Source: Clostridia bacterium (GTDB taxonomy: Bacteria > Bacillota > Clostridia > Oscillospirales > CAG-272). From it: DNA of 5,468 bases. Below are positions 5,084 through 5,468 of this stretch, piece after piece. The DNA lies in NCBI GenBank assembly GCA_017629395.1, contig JAGBXH010000315.1, positions 1-5,468 of the forward strand, given 5' to 3'. Within the stretch, counting starts at the first letter, position 1. Each line of letters begins with the position of its first letter. The notes below the pieces were generated by a model. The model searched no databases, was not told the DNA's origin, and saw nothing but the letters and a program-made list of their open reading frames with translations. A program made the position numbers and the translations under genes.

Positions 5084-5468
5084 GCAAGGGAGATAGAGAG
5101 GGACGCCCGTATCCCGGTGTAAGCGTTTCTGCCAAGCTGCTGTTTTATTTTCTGATCTTCATGATGCTGCTTTTGGTGGTGCTGTTCGTGTTTCAGGTCA
5201 TGCTGCTCAACGTATTTTACCGCTACACCAAGATCAACGAAATGGAGCACGTGTTTGAAATGATCGAGGTCTCATTGGAGAACGGCAATCAAAAGCTGAG
5301 CAAAACGCTGATCGACCATGCGGACGAATACCGTATCTGCATACGCGTATTTACAAAAACGGATGCAGGACTTGTGCAGATCGCGGACGTGGACGCCGCG
5401 GAGAGCTGCTTTTTGCATCACATACACGTCAATACGGTCAATGAGCTGCATCAAAGGGCAGAGGAGAA
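5080..5468 (+). CDS. Sensor histidine kinase, N-terminal part (truncated by window end)
   Basis: The frame opens at ATG 5080, overlapping the response regulator stop by 4 bp, and remains open to the window edge (129 codons). The protein begins with a short, charged cytoplasmic N-terminus (MSKGDREGRPYPG), followed by one long hydrophobic segment at residues 20-46, clearly a membrane helix or signal anchor. After it comes a hydrophilic stretch, residues 47-129, the start of an extracytoplasmic sensor domain (FYRYTKINEMEHVFEMI, then EYRICIRVFT and CFLHHIH). The second membrane helix, HAMP, dimerisation-phosphoacceptor and ATPase domains would lie beyond the window. Identification as a kinase therefore rests on the operon position directly after an OmpR-type regulator and on the membrane topology, not on catalytic motifs. 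The sensor region is not one I can assign to a named domain or ligand. C110 and the nearby histidines (H113, H114 and H116) could bind metal, but this is speculation. Confidence 0.85.
   Translation, partial: MSKGDREGRPYPGVSVSAKLLFYFLIFMMLLLVVLFVFQVMLLNVFYRYTKINEMEHVFEMIEVSLENGNQKLSKTLIDHADEYRICIRVFTKTDAGLVQIADVDAAESCFLHHIHVNTVNELHQRAEE

Overview
The window looks like an ordinary chromosomal stretch from a Gram-positive, low-to-mid GC bacterium of the class Clostridia, possibly a gut Oscillospirales-type lineage. The grounds are an AddB-type rather than RecBCD nuclease subunit, strong AAGGAGG Shine-Dalgarno sites before every complete gene, a short QueG-like protein, and a GTAGGGG-type palindromic intergenic repeat. 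The lineage is an inference; no rRNA or other taxonomic marker is present.

Layout. Two divergent operons flank a 418-bp AT-rich intergenic region. Leftward (minus strand) run a QueG-family iron-sulfur protein (3160-3966, GTG start) and addB (59-3163). Their stop and start codons overlap in ATGA, and a clear sigma-A-type promoter (TTGTTT-17-TATAAT, 3997-4025) drives them. Just after the addB stop, a Shine-Dalgarno and a GTG codon mark the possible start of a third gene that leaves the window at position 1; its 14 visible residues do not identify it. Rightward (plus strand) run an OmpR/PhoB-type response regulator (4385-5083) and the 5' part of a membrane histidine kinase (5080 to the window end), again with an ATGA overlap, so they form a two-component operon.

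The intergenic region (3967-4384) holds, from left to right: the queG-side ribosome binding site and promoter, a terminator-like hairpin on the minus strand overlapping the -35 box, a 116-bp MITE-like nested palindrome (4096-4211) bordered by a 4-bp direct repeat ATTC, an A/T-tract-rich stretch with a small inverted repeat, and a TATAAT-type -10 for the two-component operon with a poor -35 box.

Functionally, AddB with AddA (not seen here) would process double-strand breaks for RecA-dependent repair. The QueG-like protein would act in the last step of tRNA queuosine synthesis if it is a true orthologue. The two-component pair senses an unknown envelope or extracellular signal. I see no evidence of a new defence or mobile system. 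The most notable items are the nested-palindrome element, the C-terminally short QueG-like protein, and the terminator/promoter overlap upstream of it.
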